This document shows positions 12,845 through 23,770 of a stretch of 64,000 bases of DNA, piece after piece (positions within the stretch are counted from its first letter, which is position 1; every line of letters starts with the position of its first letter). The notes below the pieces were generated by a model, which was not told the DNA's origin, ran no database searches, and saw only the letters and a list, made by a program, of their open reading frames with translations. Source of the stretch: Mesodorylaimus sp. YZB2_4 (lineage: Eukaryota; Nematoda; Enoplea; Dorylaimida; Dorylaimidae); contig JASANH010001202.1 of NCBI GenBank assembly GCA_030248295.1, positions 360,843-424,842 of the forward strand. Reading direction: 5' to 3'. A program made the translations under genes and the position numbers.

Positions 12845-13499
12845 TCCTGTCATTGATGCGACAGACCTTTTTTCAATGTTTTGATAGCCTATGGCACTAA
12901 AAACCGTGATTGCTTCAAGCGAAACTTGGCCCAACTTGCGTATGTTACATATGTACAGGTGCACCATATCTATCATCCGAGTGCGTCTCTAGCAGCATCA
13001 CTTTGCACGGTATGACGTCAACTGTTAACAAAGATTTTTCGAAAATCGAAAACAAGTTACAGGCAAATAAATTTAAATCGAGGGTTATACGCTTGACGCA
13101 CGGAGAACAAAAATTTGCATTTATAACCAGTTGCTATAAGCTGTTTAGTAAACTTGAATTTAGGATACCTAGGCACATCCATAATTAAGTTATTATCGAC
13201 CTTGAGCAACAACACTTAGTTTCGTTCCCATATTTACTTCTGCAGGGACAATGTCTACAGTATCAACCTTATCCTATCGACTGTGACACGTCCACCCAAC
13301 CTTGTCTTTTCCCCTTTATCAGTTTTGAAAAACTGCGGCTATTCAAATTTCGAGCCTTTGTCTGGTAATAAAGCACTCATGCACAAATCGTCATCATTAA
13401 TCCTAGAAGATATGGAATATGCCTATGTAAAATAGTTCTCGATGTTTTTGGTTCATCATTCGATTGCCAGGCTAATGCCGTGTTGTAATAGCGGCCTTT
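12845..13499. other. Intergenic, AT-rich, no gene seen
   Basis: Apart from the 3' flank of the preceding gene I see nothing definable here. Confidence 0.35.
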
Positions 13500-13599
13500 A
13501 AAAGTTTGCTCCTTGGGCCACTTTCGCCTGGTCAACGGCTAGCATCGACCAGTCCGATCCTAGCCCTGAATCTCGATCTGATCCAGGGTCTGGATCATC

Positions 13600-14225
13600 C
13601 CGATCTGATCCAGCTGAAACAGTTAGGTTCTTAGGCAGTAACCCTGAACCAACTGCGTTGTGATGTAAGGCTCGAATCAAGCCGCGCAGCCCACCAGTAC
13701 AACGAGTGTAGTTTACTGTCGCCACCACGCCGTACCAGTAGGGGACTCACGCAGGATTGGAAGAGCCGGCTACAAGCGTCAGGTCGTCGAGAGGTCGTCT
13801 AATCGAACTGATCTGACTGATCTAGACTGGGTCTCGCCAGGCATGGAGCAGGGCCTTTGCAGTACATAGGCGATGCTGGTGCCCAGTATCTAGTCTTATC
13901 AATCCCTCGCATATTAGGAAAGCCAGTCAGCTCGGCCTCTCGGCCCCGCTCTCGGCCCTGACCAGGGAGGAAGACAAATAGTCTGGGCACTACCCACATT
14001 CTACAAGCCTATCACGCTTGTGCTGCCTGTTGCAACCCAAGGCGAGTCTGCACATGAGGCGAAAAATTATGGTGGGGAAACCGACACGTTGGGGGAGCCG
14101 GCACCGTAGGAGAAACGTCACATGTCTCAGTGAGTCGATTCCCACACCAGGCACGGTGGGGGAATCGACGCAGTGGGGGAATCGTCCCACAATCATCTCG
14201 TGTGCACACTAGATGTCCTACGCTA
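13600..14225 (-). mobile_element. Decayed solo LTR with a nested insertion
   Basis: Read on the minus strand this aligns over several hundred bases with the LTR at 51,114-51,520. Shared blocks include GACATCTAGTGTGCACA at the outer end, TGGTCAGG(G)CCGAG, GCGAGGGATTGAT, AAAGGCCCTGCTCC, CTGCGTGAGTCCC and CAACGCAGTTGGTTCAG. Promoter and polyadenylation signals are more degraded than in the other copy. About 200 bp at 13,996-14,200 have no counterpart in that LTR and interrupt it. No matching internal region or partner LTR is adjacent. Confidence 0.7.
13996..14200. mobile_element. Short non-autonomous element nested in the solo LTR
   Basis: It fills the gap in the LTR alignment. It reappears, at clearly reduced identity, at about 14,936-15,140. 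Shared blocks are AAGCCTATC, CTGCCTGTTG, GGCGAAAAATTATGG, ACATGTCTCAGTGAGTCG and CAGGCACGGTGGGGGAATCGAC. It is built from repeated GTGGGGGAATCG-like units that can fold on themselves. It has no coding capacity. Confidence 0.6.
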
Positions 14226-14935
14226 ATAGAGTACACTGAGTCACCTATTACACAGCCGATCAGCTTCAAAAAATTTTAGATTGATGGGGATGACGTACTT
14301 GGCCCTGCGTCCTCACCAACCTGCTCTGTTTCCTCGCTGACACTTTCCGTCAGTCTACTCCATAGGACGCAGGTGAGAGATAAGCAGAGCATAAAGTGGG
14401 ACTGAATGCTGATTTGAAAGAAAAAAACGGATTTTCTCATCATACTATGCCACACCTCATCATTCTTCGGCAGATACAGAGCGAAAAATTTCAGTTGCCC
14501 GCCGATCCAGTAGTCGGATCAGATCGGATCGGGAACCGATCAACCCCTCAGGTCGGTTCGGCCGGATCGGTAGATCGGTCGACGCTGGATCCAAGGTAGT
14601 ACTAGTCCGAGAACGAAGAAGATGAGCCTAATGTTTCGTAAGTGAGAAAACTGCTTTGCAAAAATCTGCAGCTGCAATGCTGGTAAATTCACTAAAGTCC
14701 CACTGCCTAAATGTACAGTATATATCTTCTTTTTTGATTGATTTGCAGTGCTAGGCAGTTTAGCATTTGCAATTTGAATCCTGCCTAGATTAGCAGAGAA
14801 AACTGGCCAGGTCACATTTACTCGTAGCGTATCAAAAATTTTTCCTGAAATACTCGTACTCGGAGGAGTTCAAAAAGTTCGTAGCATGAGTACCTTGAAC
14901 ATGAGCTGCAGCACCGAAATTTTACTTTGCACTGT

Positions 14936-15140
14936 CCACATTCTTGAAGCCTATCGTACTGCCTGTTGGAACCCAAGTCGTGTCTGCGCAACAGGCGAAA
15001 AATTATGGAGGTGGAAACGACACGGTGGAGGTGGAGGAGCCGTCACAGTGGGGGAGCTGGCACATGTCTCAGTGAGTCGTTTTCCCCACCAGGCACGGTG
15101 GGGGAATCGACCAAGTGGGGGAAACGTCACCGGCCATCCT
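14936..15140. mobile_element. Second copy of the short GTGGGGGAATCG element
   Basis: It is a direct-orientation relative of the element at 13,996-14,200 and shares several blocks of 9-22 bp with it. GGTGGAGGTGGAGG expansions distinguish this copy. Confidence 0.6.
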
Positions 15141-15964
15141 ACCACCCTCGAGCTCTGAATTCGCCTGATATAGTGTGACCATCGTACTGTACAATACCAC
15201 AAACAAACGTTCCTTAACGCAGCGACCCCATCTGCATGCATTTCTTTTCAAGAATAATCGATCTCAGAAGGCTTATTTGAAAAACCAACTTGACCCACAA
15301 TTTAGCGGAGTTCTTGCTTCTATCAATCCAATGCTTTTCCATTGGCCCCTGAAACAAGAATAGACAGGCAGGCAACCCAGTCGACGACGCCTGCTGACTG
15401 TTTCAATCTTCCCTGGCTCTCTATATTTTTGAACAAGACGAGAAGAAGCCAAGTTCTTTCAAGCCTTGAGAACTGCTTTGTTTTTAGGACAAACTATTGC
15501 GTTAGCAGCGGCGGGTAGACACCCTCGAGCGTAAGCTGCTCTTTGTGGGTGTCTGGCTGGTGGCTAGAAGTGTATAAGACATATATTTCAAGACTAGGGT
15601 ACTCGTATATTCTTGGTGCTCCGTCCAGGAGAGTACTAGCAGCAAGGAAGCTTCCGTTTAGTGTACCAAGTAAATTGTTAGCTTATTTTAAATTCAGGTT
15701 TTATTTGCCTAAAAAGTAATAAGTGGGAATAAACGATTCCCGAGAAAAAGATTCATAAAATGAAAACTCTTTTACAAAATCCTCGACTCCAAATTGCTTT
15801 TCAAATGTGTTATATCAACTTTTTCACATGCGATAAAACCTGTTCTATTTCCTGTTTTACCTTGAGTGTGCCCGTTGATGGATTTCTTCTTGTGTCCTTC
15901 AACGACGGATGCATCTGCAGCTGCCAGGTACTCATATCGAATGACTTTCCTCGCCTTTTCAGAA
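15141..15964. other. 5' flank of the Ser/Arg-rich gene
   Basis: I see no coding exon. It presumably carries the promoter and leader. The pyrimidine-rich acceptor just before 15,963 suggests that a 5' non-coding exon lies within it, upstream of the start codon. Confidence 0.35.
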
Positions 15965-16988
15965 ATGTCCACAAGCTTTTACAGCAGCACCAGTCGATCG
16001 AGGTCGACCCTAAGGTCGTCCTACAGCAACCCACCATCAAGATCGAGTAAGTGCCCTCTGCTAATCGAGACCAAGCTCAGCCAAGCATGTAAAGTGGATT
16101 GTTGCAGCCACCCCAGTGCGGTCTAGATCAGGCAGTCTGGAACCAAGCATGGGGTCATTCTCGAGGCCTATGTCCAGAGCTTCCTCGTTACAAAGTCTGA
16201 CATCGATAAGCGGCCCATCATTCGCAAGTCGACAACCAGTCATCGAGACATCGCTGAATAGGGTCAAATCGGCCTCAGTTACTGGATTATCGACCCCCAG
16301 TTCCTTCTCGCCCACCTTCAGCTTCAGACAGCAACCATCATTTTCCTCATCGAGTCGGTATTCATCCACCCCCAAATACACCGCGTACCGTACGTCATTG
16401 ATCGATGTTCGTCGTCCGCCAACAACTATCGACAGGTACCCTTCAGATAGGTACCAATCATACGGAAACAGATACAACTCGGTGCCGAGTGTGACCCCAA
16501 CTTCGTCCACACATACGCGTTCTACTAGCCCCAGTCCGACTCCACGCTTCTACGCCGGTGCGAACCCCTATCTATCCTCCTACGCCAACCAGCAGGGGAT
16601 CGGTGCTTACACTAAACTATTGCGCTACTCATTCGCCACAGGTGCCAATCGAGAGCGATCATCCGATTTTACTCCACCAGCCATCATAACGCGTGGTGTG
16701 AACAAGGATCGAACGGATAGATCGTCGGAATACTCACCTACCATCAGCGCCCGATCCGACTACACCTCACCAGCCGTTCCACGAACCAGTTACTACGAAC
16801 ACGGCTACAACAGCCGTTCCGCCTTACCTGGAGCTGGTATAGGGTCCTACGGTGGCGACAGTGGCAGGAGCAGTTACCGCAGATACGGAGACTCGGATGA
16901 CTCGTCCGATCTCTACAAGACGAGATTTCGACCGAGTGGAGCCATGTCAAAGTATTGGACCCAGCCAAGGAAGTTGTTTACGGTGTAA
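15965..16988 (+). CDS. Ser/Arg/Tyr-rich intrinsically disordered protein
   Basis: Two exons, 15,965-16,046 and 16,108-16,988, join across a 61-nt intron to 320 residues. The start ATG lies 2 nt after a good acceptor. The whole protein is low-complexity: Ser, Arg, Tyr, Thr and Pro dominate, with many SRS, RSS and YSS tripeptides. I see no folded domain, helix-forming heptads, membrane segment or signal peptide. The first 28 residues resemble the head of intermediate-filament proteins, but no coiled-coil rod follows. It could be a cytoskeletal linker, a phosphorylation-rich scaffold or a structural protein. I do not recognise the family. Confidence 0.65.
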
Positions 16989-17397
16989 GGGACACATTAG
17001 AATGGTCAATGCGATCGCAAATACTTTGTCAGTGTGCATGCTTAGGCAATGGGCTGCAACAGAGGCATCTAGTCTTCGCTTTCTTACTGTTTGGGCATGA
17101 TCCAAAGATTAAATCATACCTACTTTATTGATCTTAGCAAATGCTTGTTATTTCTTGTTTGCACGTGATACGATTTTCTTCAAAGAAACGATTTCGTCAC
17201 TGTTACAAAGGCATATACCATTTATTGTACCGCAGTGCACAAAAAATTGCACATTTAAAATTCGCCAGCTGAAATAATTTGAGCACAGAAAGAAAGATCA
17301 AAGATCTAATGTCACACCACTGATAATCATCTGATCAATTATCCCCATTGATGCCTAGAAACTAATTAGGCAATCACAAGTACAGTCGATATTTGAA
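16989..17397. other. Convergent intergenic gap
   Basis: Two genes end tail to tail on either side. I see only presumed 3' UTR sequence. Confidence 0.35.
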
Positions 17398-18177
17398 TCA
17401 CTGATCACAGTGTTGAGGACTGATAACATTGTAACTAGGATCGATTTCGGCCACCTTATCACCATACACACCGATCAAGCCGACTCCATCGTCCCGGTGC
17501 ACCAACTGAAACAAGATCGAATCCAAGAACGGTGGCCAGTCTTCGGCTGTGAATTTTGTCATGCCGAACATTTTGGCCAATAGATAAGCTGTCTGCAAAT
17601 CGTGCGATATCATAATCGATAACCCGTGATCAGTCTCGACGTTGGCAGGCAGAAGTAAAGTTTCCTTGATCAAATCCAACAAACTGCGCACAGCGTCGGT
17701 GTAAGGTCGGACTGCAAAGTACGATTTCTCTTTGCCAGCGTAGATATCGTTGAATATTTGGTAGCTACCAAAACCCGATCCATAATAGCTGGCCACAACA
17801 TCTTCCACGTTCACGTTATTTTCGTAAATGGTGCCAGGCCCCATTATGCGAGCATCGAATCGTATTCGAGGAATGTGATCATTCCAACCAGCACTAGCGC
17901 ATATTTCGCTAATAGTTTCGATATTGCGAGTGATCGGACTGCACACTAGGCAAGGTCCTGGTTTTACACCCAGCTCCTTCAACGTTTGCCCCAATCGATG
18001 CGCCCTGGCGATACCACTCGCAGTCAGACTGACTGTAGCGCCCACCGTTTTTGGTGGAAGTATCGGGCGATCGGAATGCCGGGAAAATAGTAAGCACACA
18101 CCTCGACTGAGCATGCGAGTCAGATGGTGATTATCGATTAGCAGGCGAAGAGAATCGGGCAGCGCGACAGTCATCAT
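17398..18177 (-). CDS. Histidine phosphatase superfamily protein
   Basis: The frame encodes 259 residues from the first of two adjacent ATGs. The fold is recognised by the RHG-type site R33-H34-S-D-R37 (FSRHSDRP), R84 in SPITRNIET, and H192 in ISHDLQTAYLL. These match the phosphate-binding arginines, nucleophile histidine and second histidine of this superfamily. The substrate (small phospho-compound, phosphoprotein or phosphoglycerate) cannot be told from sequence. There is no signal peptide, so I expect it to be cytosolic. An acceptor-like site lies about 20 nt upstream of the start, with a donor-like GTGGGT about 60 nt before it, so a short intron in the 5' leader is likely. Confidence 0.75.
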   Translation of the reverse strand: MMTVALPDSLRLLIDNHHLTRMLSRGVCLLFSRHSDRPILPPKTVGATVSLTASGIARAHRLGQTLKELGVKPGPCLVCSPITRNIETISEICASAGWNDHIPRIRFDARIMGPGTIYENNVNVEDVVASYYGSGFGSYQIFNDIYAGKEKSYFAVRPYTDAVRSLLDLIKETLLLPANVETDHGLSIMISHDLQTAYLLAKMFGMTKFTAEDWPPFLDSILFQLVHRDDGVGLIGVYGDKVAEIDPSYNVISPQHCDQ

Positions 18178-19536
18178 GGTAGCAATGCTGTCGTGATACT
18201 GTAAGACCAGAGGTAAACATAAATTGTTATATATCGTTCGAATATAAATAAAAGTACCCACTTCCAAGATATCAGCAACTAAAGTACCTACACCGACAGA
18301 AGTGACCTATAGTGTCCTACTTTGCTGCACATGCCGACAAAAATGACCAGGCTACCCTGCTTGGACTACTTATTACCTGCTTCCCCCACTTTGTTCTCGA
18401 GATAAGAGTCACACAAGGTACTACTTGTCGCGTAAATCCAGCGACTGATAGCGTTCAGGGCACTTTTGCACTTTGTCCCCAAATAGGCTTAGGGATAGGC
18501 TGGATTTAGGCTTAGTCTTAGCCTTAGGCTTAGGCTAGGATGGACTGGATTTTAGAGATTGGGGGACAAACTGCAAAAGCGCCGCCTTCAGACAGAAGAG
18601 TTTGGAGCATGCCTCGACTTTAGAGGCTGTGGGCATTCTTAGCGGTGTTTGCAGACGACCAGAAAAAAATAGAGGTAGACGCCTTTCCTCTGCGGGAGAA
18701 TCAACTTCTCCCGCGCGTCTTCCCATGGCTTGCGGGTTTGGAGGGGGGGGGGGCGCTTTGACACAGTGGCGTCTCCATCGGTTTCGGTCCAAAGCGTCTT
18801 CTGGGTCGACGTTGACTATCTGTCTTCTTTCAATCGGTCCATCGAGCGCTTCTTCAGCACCTGTTTGGCTCGATTCGCGTCGCAGTCCTGGCGACCGAGT
18901 CCTGTATTGATCCACATGAGGTCCCCAAACCCGCATCTTTTTAATGATAGGCGCGATGGCGCGTTTGCGACTGGACGGTGTTCATGACGCCGTCATACTT
19001 GTTCAGGCCAAGGGGCCACTGGAACATCCGCATCTCAATCGTACTGAGACCAATACGGGAGAACCAAATGATCCAGAAAACCATAGGACTGTTGGTAAAA
19101 AATTGTTTCGGAAAGAGTACTGCAGGGATGAGAGATTGACCGCGGGAGAACTGCACTCGCACTGTAATACAGAATGACAAACAAATAATGCTATAGCTTA
19201 CAAGTACAAGGTACGAGGTACGAGGTACGAGTACCTTGTACAGTACAAGACAAGCAATGATACACAGATTCCACCAAAATCGATGAAGGGATGCCACAAC
19301 CAATGAAAACAAAGCAATATAGTGCGCTCAAGGGGGCAATATATTGGGATATCACTTTGAAAAACAACGAGTGCATTAGGGTTCATACTCATAGCTGACC
19401 GATCGATTAGCTTTGCGCGCCCTCCGGTCTTCTTTTACTTCCAAATGCCTGCAGTTTCCTGAAAAAAGAAACAAGTATAGCTAAAGAATTCTGTTTCATG
19501 GGGATTGAGTGATGCGCTAAGGACACGTACGATCCT
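18178..19536. other. Intergenic, short repeats only
   Basis: It contains a degenerate run of TTAGGC-like units near 18,486-18,537, a G-run near 18,741, and a GTACGAG tandem triplet near 19,208-19,232 followed by its own complement. I found no gene. Confidence 0.4.
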
Positions 19537-22500
19537 TTAATGCACTTTTACTCTTGACTCGGTGATATACTTCTGCAGCTTGTCGATGCAAGCTTGCTGG
19601 TAATCGTGGACCCACTGCAAAGAGTTGAAGCCGCAAATCGCTTGGATATCCGCAGGCAATTTTTCTAGCGGCGGGTACTCGAAACCTTTCTCCTGCACCG
19701 GGACAATATTCGATCCCGACTCCAACGCTGTTTTCAGCTGGAATGGAGAGATTATTCTTAAAAACCCTTCCACGAAATGAGAGTTTAGTCCTCACCTCTA
19801 AGTGTACCCAATCTTGACACTCGTTGTCACCAATGCACGGGTCCAATGAGCGAGGACTCAACACGATGATAAAATGTTTGGCTGCTCGGACGTTCATCAG
19901 GATGGATTTGTTGAACTGACCAGCATACAGACGATCGACGTCCAGAAATACCTGTTGACAAAGCGCGCGATTAATTGGCTGCAGGTGTGTACCATACCTG
20001 TGGACCTAAGCTATTCTTATAATAACATTAAGTTTTTTGCATTTTAATCATTTGAGGGAAGCCGTTTTCGCTATAGCGGTCCTGCAGTTAAGCCTAATAA
20101 GTACTAGGTGTGTTTGTTCTGTGGAGAAGGTACTACTGTACCCGGTTTCCAACTAGCCACCTGTTGCACCAAGCAGTATGTGGCTGCCTTGACTGACCGA
20201 AAGCAGCCACATACTGCTCGGTGAAACAGGCGGCCAGTTGGGAACCCGAATTTTTCAGGCTATCATTTTTCGAACCGAAAATGCTCGTATTCTAGGCGGC
20301 TGTGATGGGCACCGCTCTATGTACTCCAGGAATTACGAACTACATATATTTCTCTGTGTGACAGAGTATCCACGCGGGCTGATATCAGCCCGCGTGGATA
20401 CTCTGTCGCACAGAGAAACATATATGACTTAGTTCAGAGAATAGCAGTGTGCACAGACCCGAATTTTTACCTTATATCCGCTTAGCTGCAAATGAACTTT
20501 TAGCAAACTGGCCAATTGGCTGCCAGTTGAGCGTCGGTAGCAAATGAATATGTCAACTTTATTGCGCAGTAAAGCCAAATCTAAATCAGCTTCATGCTTT
20601 GCGTCTGAAACGAACAAAAACAAGTTTCATTATCGATAGCATACTGCACATATATCGGCGAGAAACCCCACCTCTGATAGCACGCAGAATCTTCCAACGG
20701 TGAATGCCATTGACGACGCCACAAACGTCTCGCAATATATCATTATCCAAATGGATCAGCGTTGGTCGGTCGACACCTTTGACCAGCATTTGGTACGTGT
20801 ACACTGATAGCTCCACGTCCAGACTGATAAGCCAGGAATCCAAGCGCCCCCTATCGATGGTGCTGTAGTCAGCCGAGCGCTAGAAATGGGGCAGATGTGA
20901 AGCAGGACTGGAAAATATTTTGTGGGTTCAGCTATGCATCTTGCTTGATCTATGGCAGAAATTGGCTTCTTGATTCGGCAAGAAATGCCTCTGAGAATCC
21001 TAGACTCAGAATCTTAGCTCCTATCACAGGGTTAAAATCCCGCTGAATGCTGAAGCTTTATCTGTGTCCTTTCTTAAAAGTACAGAATCTCTCTATCCCT
21101 TTTCGTTCTATTGGCGAATGGAGAACATGGCTCCTCATTCTTCTCATTGTGCTCTGGAACTATGTTCGCCCTACACTCTGCTATACGATGCGGTAGTTCG
21201 AACCCAGTGCCCACTCACTTTCAGACTATTCAACTCTCTTAGAAATCGCATGCGCTCGTAAGCTGATCTCATGCCGACTTCTTCACGAAGGTGTTCGTTC
21301 GTCGTTTGAAGCAGCAGGTCGCCATCAACGCGATGTCTGGCGAACGATTCGATATATTCGTTGTATCCGACCTGGAACAGTAATCGTTGCGCGTCACGCG
21401 AAATAAATTAGAGGAAGTGATGGCGGCCTACGCGATTCACTCCTATTATTAGCTCAGAATAACATCGATATTATGTTGGACGAGCAGTGTAAATGAGTAG
21501 CCGTGCGTTTGGTGTGAAATGTGATGTTGACGCATATGCGGTTATTAGGCCCTTCGCTTTGTGAGCTCATTACTGGTGATTGCTCATCTAGGATGTCAAA
21601 CCGTGCCAAATTGATATGGAGCACTAATAATAGAACTGATCACGAGGGCAATCAAGTACCTTTTGTAACCAGAATTGTACGTCTTTGGTGGTCCACAAGG
21701 GAACGCCCAAAGTCAGTTTATGTGGGATGGCCTCGCCCATAATTTGCAATACCTGCACAGCGAAACGGCTTCCCAATTCGTACTCGGGTGTCGATGCGAT
21801 TTCCTTCACTCGTGCTGTGAAACCAAGTTGGTCAAACACCTGAAAAACTGCCTGGTACTAAGGCAAGGGAAAACAATGTTGTAGTGTCTTTGTAATTGGT
21901 GAAACGGGCCTGGTTCACAACAAGGCTGCCGTGAGAAGCATCTCGAAACTAGTCATAGAAAAAAACCCCCGACAGGCTCGGTGTTGGAGATAAACAGGTC
22001 GCTAAAAATGTGACTGTCAGAACTGACAGTCACATTTTTAGCGACCACCTAGGCCCAGGGGGGTCTTACTCCTCGGATTGTCAGTGACCACCCAGGAGTA
22101 AGACCCCTAAGTTTCCAGCGCCAAAGGTGATGTGACAGTAGGCCTAGACTGGGAGAATATAATTGCAACAAAAACCACAATTACGATCGCTTTGCCGCTG
22201 TTTTTTCTCAGCGTGGCTTCCATGGCTAATTGAAAAGTCGCCATAGCTGACACCTCGGGCGTCGATGAGCGCAGCAAAGGACCCAGAGAGGACAAGTAAT
22301 GCATACTGCGACCAGATCTGAAAGCAAGACCACATTTTTCATGTTAGGGGTATCCAGCACAGCAAAACCCATGAGAACGAATTACCTGTACTTGTCATCC
22401 AGTTTTGCCATATCCTCCGGTTTATACAGTCTGAGGAAACTTCGAACCAGGGCGATTGTGTCGCATTCTTTTACCGAACGTTCAATTTCAGGACTCGAAG

Positions 22501-23770
22501 CGATCGCGCAAAAAGCTAGACATCCGTAGTACCTGCAGCAGTTTCAAAAAGGGAAGATAAGTGCATTGTTTTTGCAACTATCGTATGTGAGAGGCTACTT
22601 AATCCGACGATCATCGTGAGACGCTAGGACGAAAAGCCAAACGGGAACGTGCTTGTACACCAGTAGCTTGTGCATCTCTGGTCCACTAAAGATAGCCAAA
22701 TTTGAGAACGCAGCTGCCGCATGGAGTAACGTCTCTGTCTAAAAATGATAAGCGATTTGACAACTATTCACAAACCAAGTGCCCATTCCCGTAGACCTAC
22801 GTCCACTGGACATTTGCAAATGTCAATCAAGTAATCCAATCCCCCGTTATCGACCGTCATCTGGCACGTTTCGGGACCATTGCGGAACAAGGCCTCGAGC
22901 AAACCCACCGAAAATTTCATACTGTTTTCGTCTTTCTTATCGCAATTATCGATGGTGATGCGCACGAGTTCTTTCAAATAGCCTGCTTGAATCAAATAGG
23001 AACAAACTCCGCCCGACAGATAGCTTTCCAGAGCTTGGCCGCATTCCAAACGCAAGCCGTACTGATCAGTGAGGAACAATTTCAGCAGCAAGTCGATATC
23101 ACCTTTTTGCTGCACATGGGCGCACAAAGCTGGCACGAGATCGTTACTCTCGTTGTAGCGCCAGGCCTCGGTTGCGATCTAACCATAAAACAGACATAAG
23201 TCTGCTGATTCATGTCCAAGCTGCACGTGCAGACTGCATGATATAATTGTCGGGTCTTCCTCCCTAGCAGGGGACTTAACAGGATGCACACCCAAGATTA
23301 GACAGTCAGTCAATATAGGCTGAGAGGCCCAAATGCTTGCACAAGCTTAACTCAGTGTTTTACCCGCTCAAAAATGTTACCTGATTTATCACTTTCAGTG
23401 CTTGCACAATGCTTTCTCGCTTCCCGCTGGAAAGCAAGGGTAGAACGGCATCCATTCGGCGGATATACTGCATCAAGTCGGCCTTGTAGGCGTACTTGTC
23501 CATCAGTCTCTCGGTGCTGGTCATTGGCCAGTCGTAAGTGGACATGCCTTCGTCGCGATTAGCAAGTTTGGTTTCATCGTGCGAGGCAGCTTTCTTCACC
23601 AATGTAGGAGATGCGTCCGATGGGCGATCGAAAGTTGGCGAAGCAGACATACTTGATTTTATGTCAAACATCATATCGGGAGAGCGCTCGTTCCCATCAA
23701 TACGACCATGCGAAACGGCTCGGGGCATTTGAGACTGCTCATCGGCCCGGAGTCGTATGCGAAACCCCAT
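19537..23770 (-). CDS. SARM1: SARM1, ARM-SAM-SAM-TIR NAD+ hydrolase
   Basis: It cleaves NAD+ through its TIR domain and drives axon degeneration in other animals. Minus-strand exons are 23770-23381, 23178-22776, 22734-22599, 22532-22386, 22317-22185, 21839-21660, 21371-21219, 20879-20672, 20604-20471, 19951-19796 and 19737-19537. They join to 746 residues (human 724). Armadillo repeats occupy the first two-thirds, then SAM1 ([14 protein letters not shown]), SAM2 ([10 protein letters not shown]) and TIR. The TIR keeps the [19 protein letters not shown] block and the catalytic glutamate (DWVHLE, residue about 680), placed exactly at an exon end. The residue equivalent to human E599 is Tyr and K641 is Leu. 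The N-terminus is polar and lacks a clear mitochondrial targeting helix. The 22776 donor and 22734 acceptor are the least certain junctions. Confidence 0.94.
20141..20248. repeat. Long hairpin in a SARM1 intron
   Basis: Arms of about 46 bp (20,141-20,187 and 20,203-20,248) are complementary with few mismatches around a 15-nt loop. The core GCAGTATGTGGCTGC pairs perfectly. It lies between the two exons that encode the first half of the TIR domain. Confidence 0.85.
20343..20426. repeat. Near-perfect palindrome with no spacer in the same SARM1 intron
   Basis: About 41 bp on each side of GAT/ATC at 20,383/20,384 pair with one mismatch and one small bulge. It lies 95 bp from the preceding hairpin, in the same intron. 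Confidence 0.9.
21997..22046. repeat. Perfect 24-bp palindrome in another SARM1 intron
   Basis: GGTCGCTAAAAATGTGACTG and the following TCAG pair perfectly with the 24 bp on the right, with only two unpaired bases (AA) between. Confidence 0.92.
22059..22108. repeat. Second hairpin beside the 24-bp palindrome
   Basis: GGGGTCTTACTCCT pairs with AGGAGTAAGACCCC about 20 nt later. It begins 13 nt after the 24-bp palindrome, in the same intron. Confidence 0.8.

Noticed and set aside
18484-18540. TTAGGC-like units resembling a nematode telomere repeat
   Set aside because: Only two exact units sit in a degenerate run. This is far too little for a telomere or a phylum marker.
21190-21218. tRNA B-box-like GGTTCGAAC in a SARM1 intron
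   Set aside because: No matching A box or cloverleaf stems were found around it.
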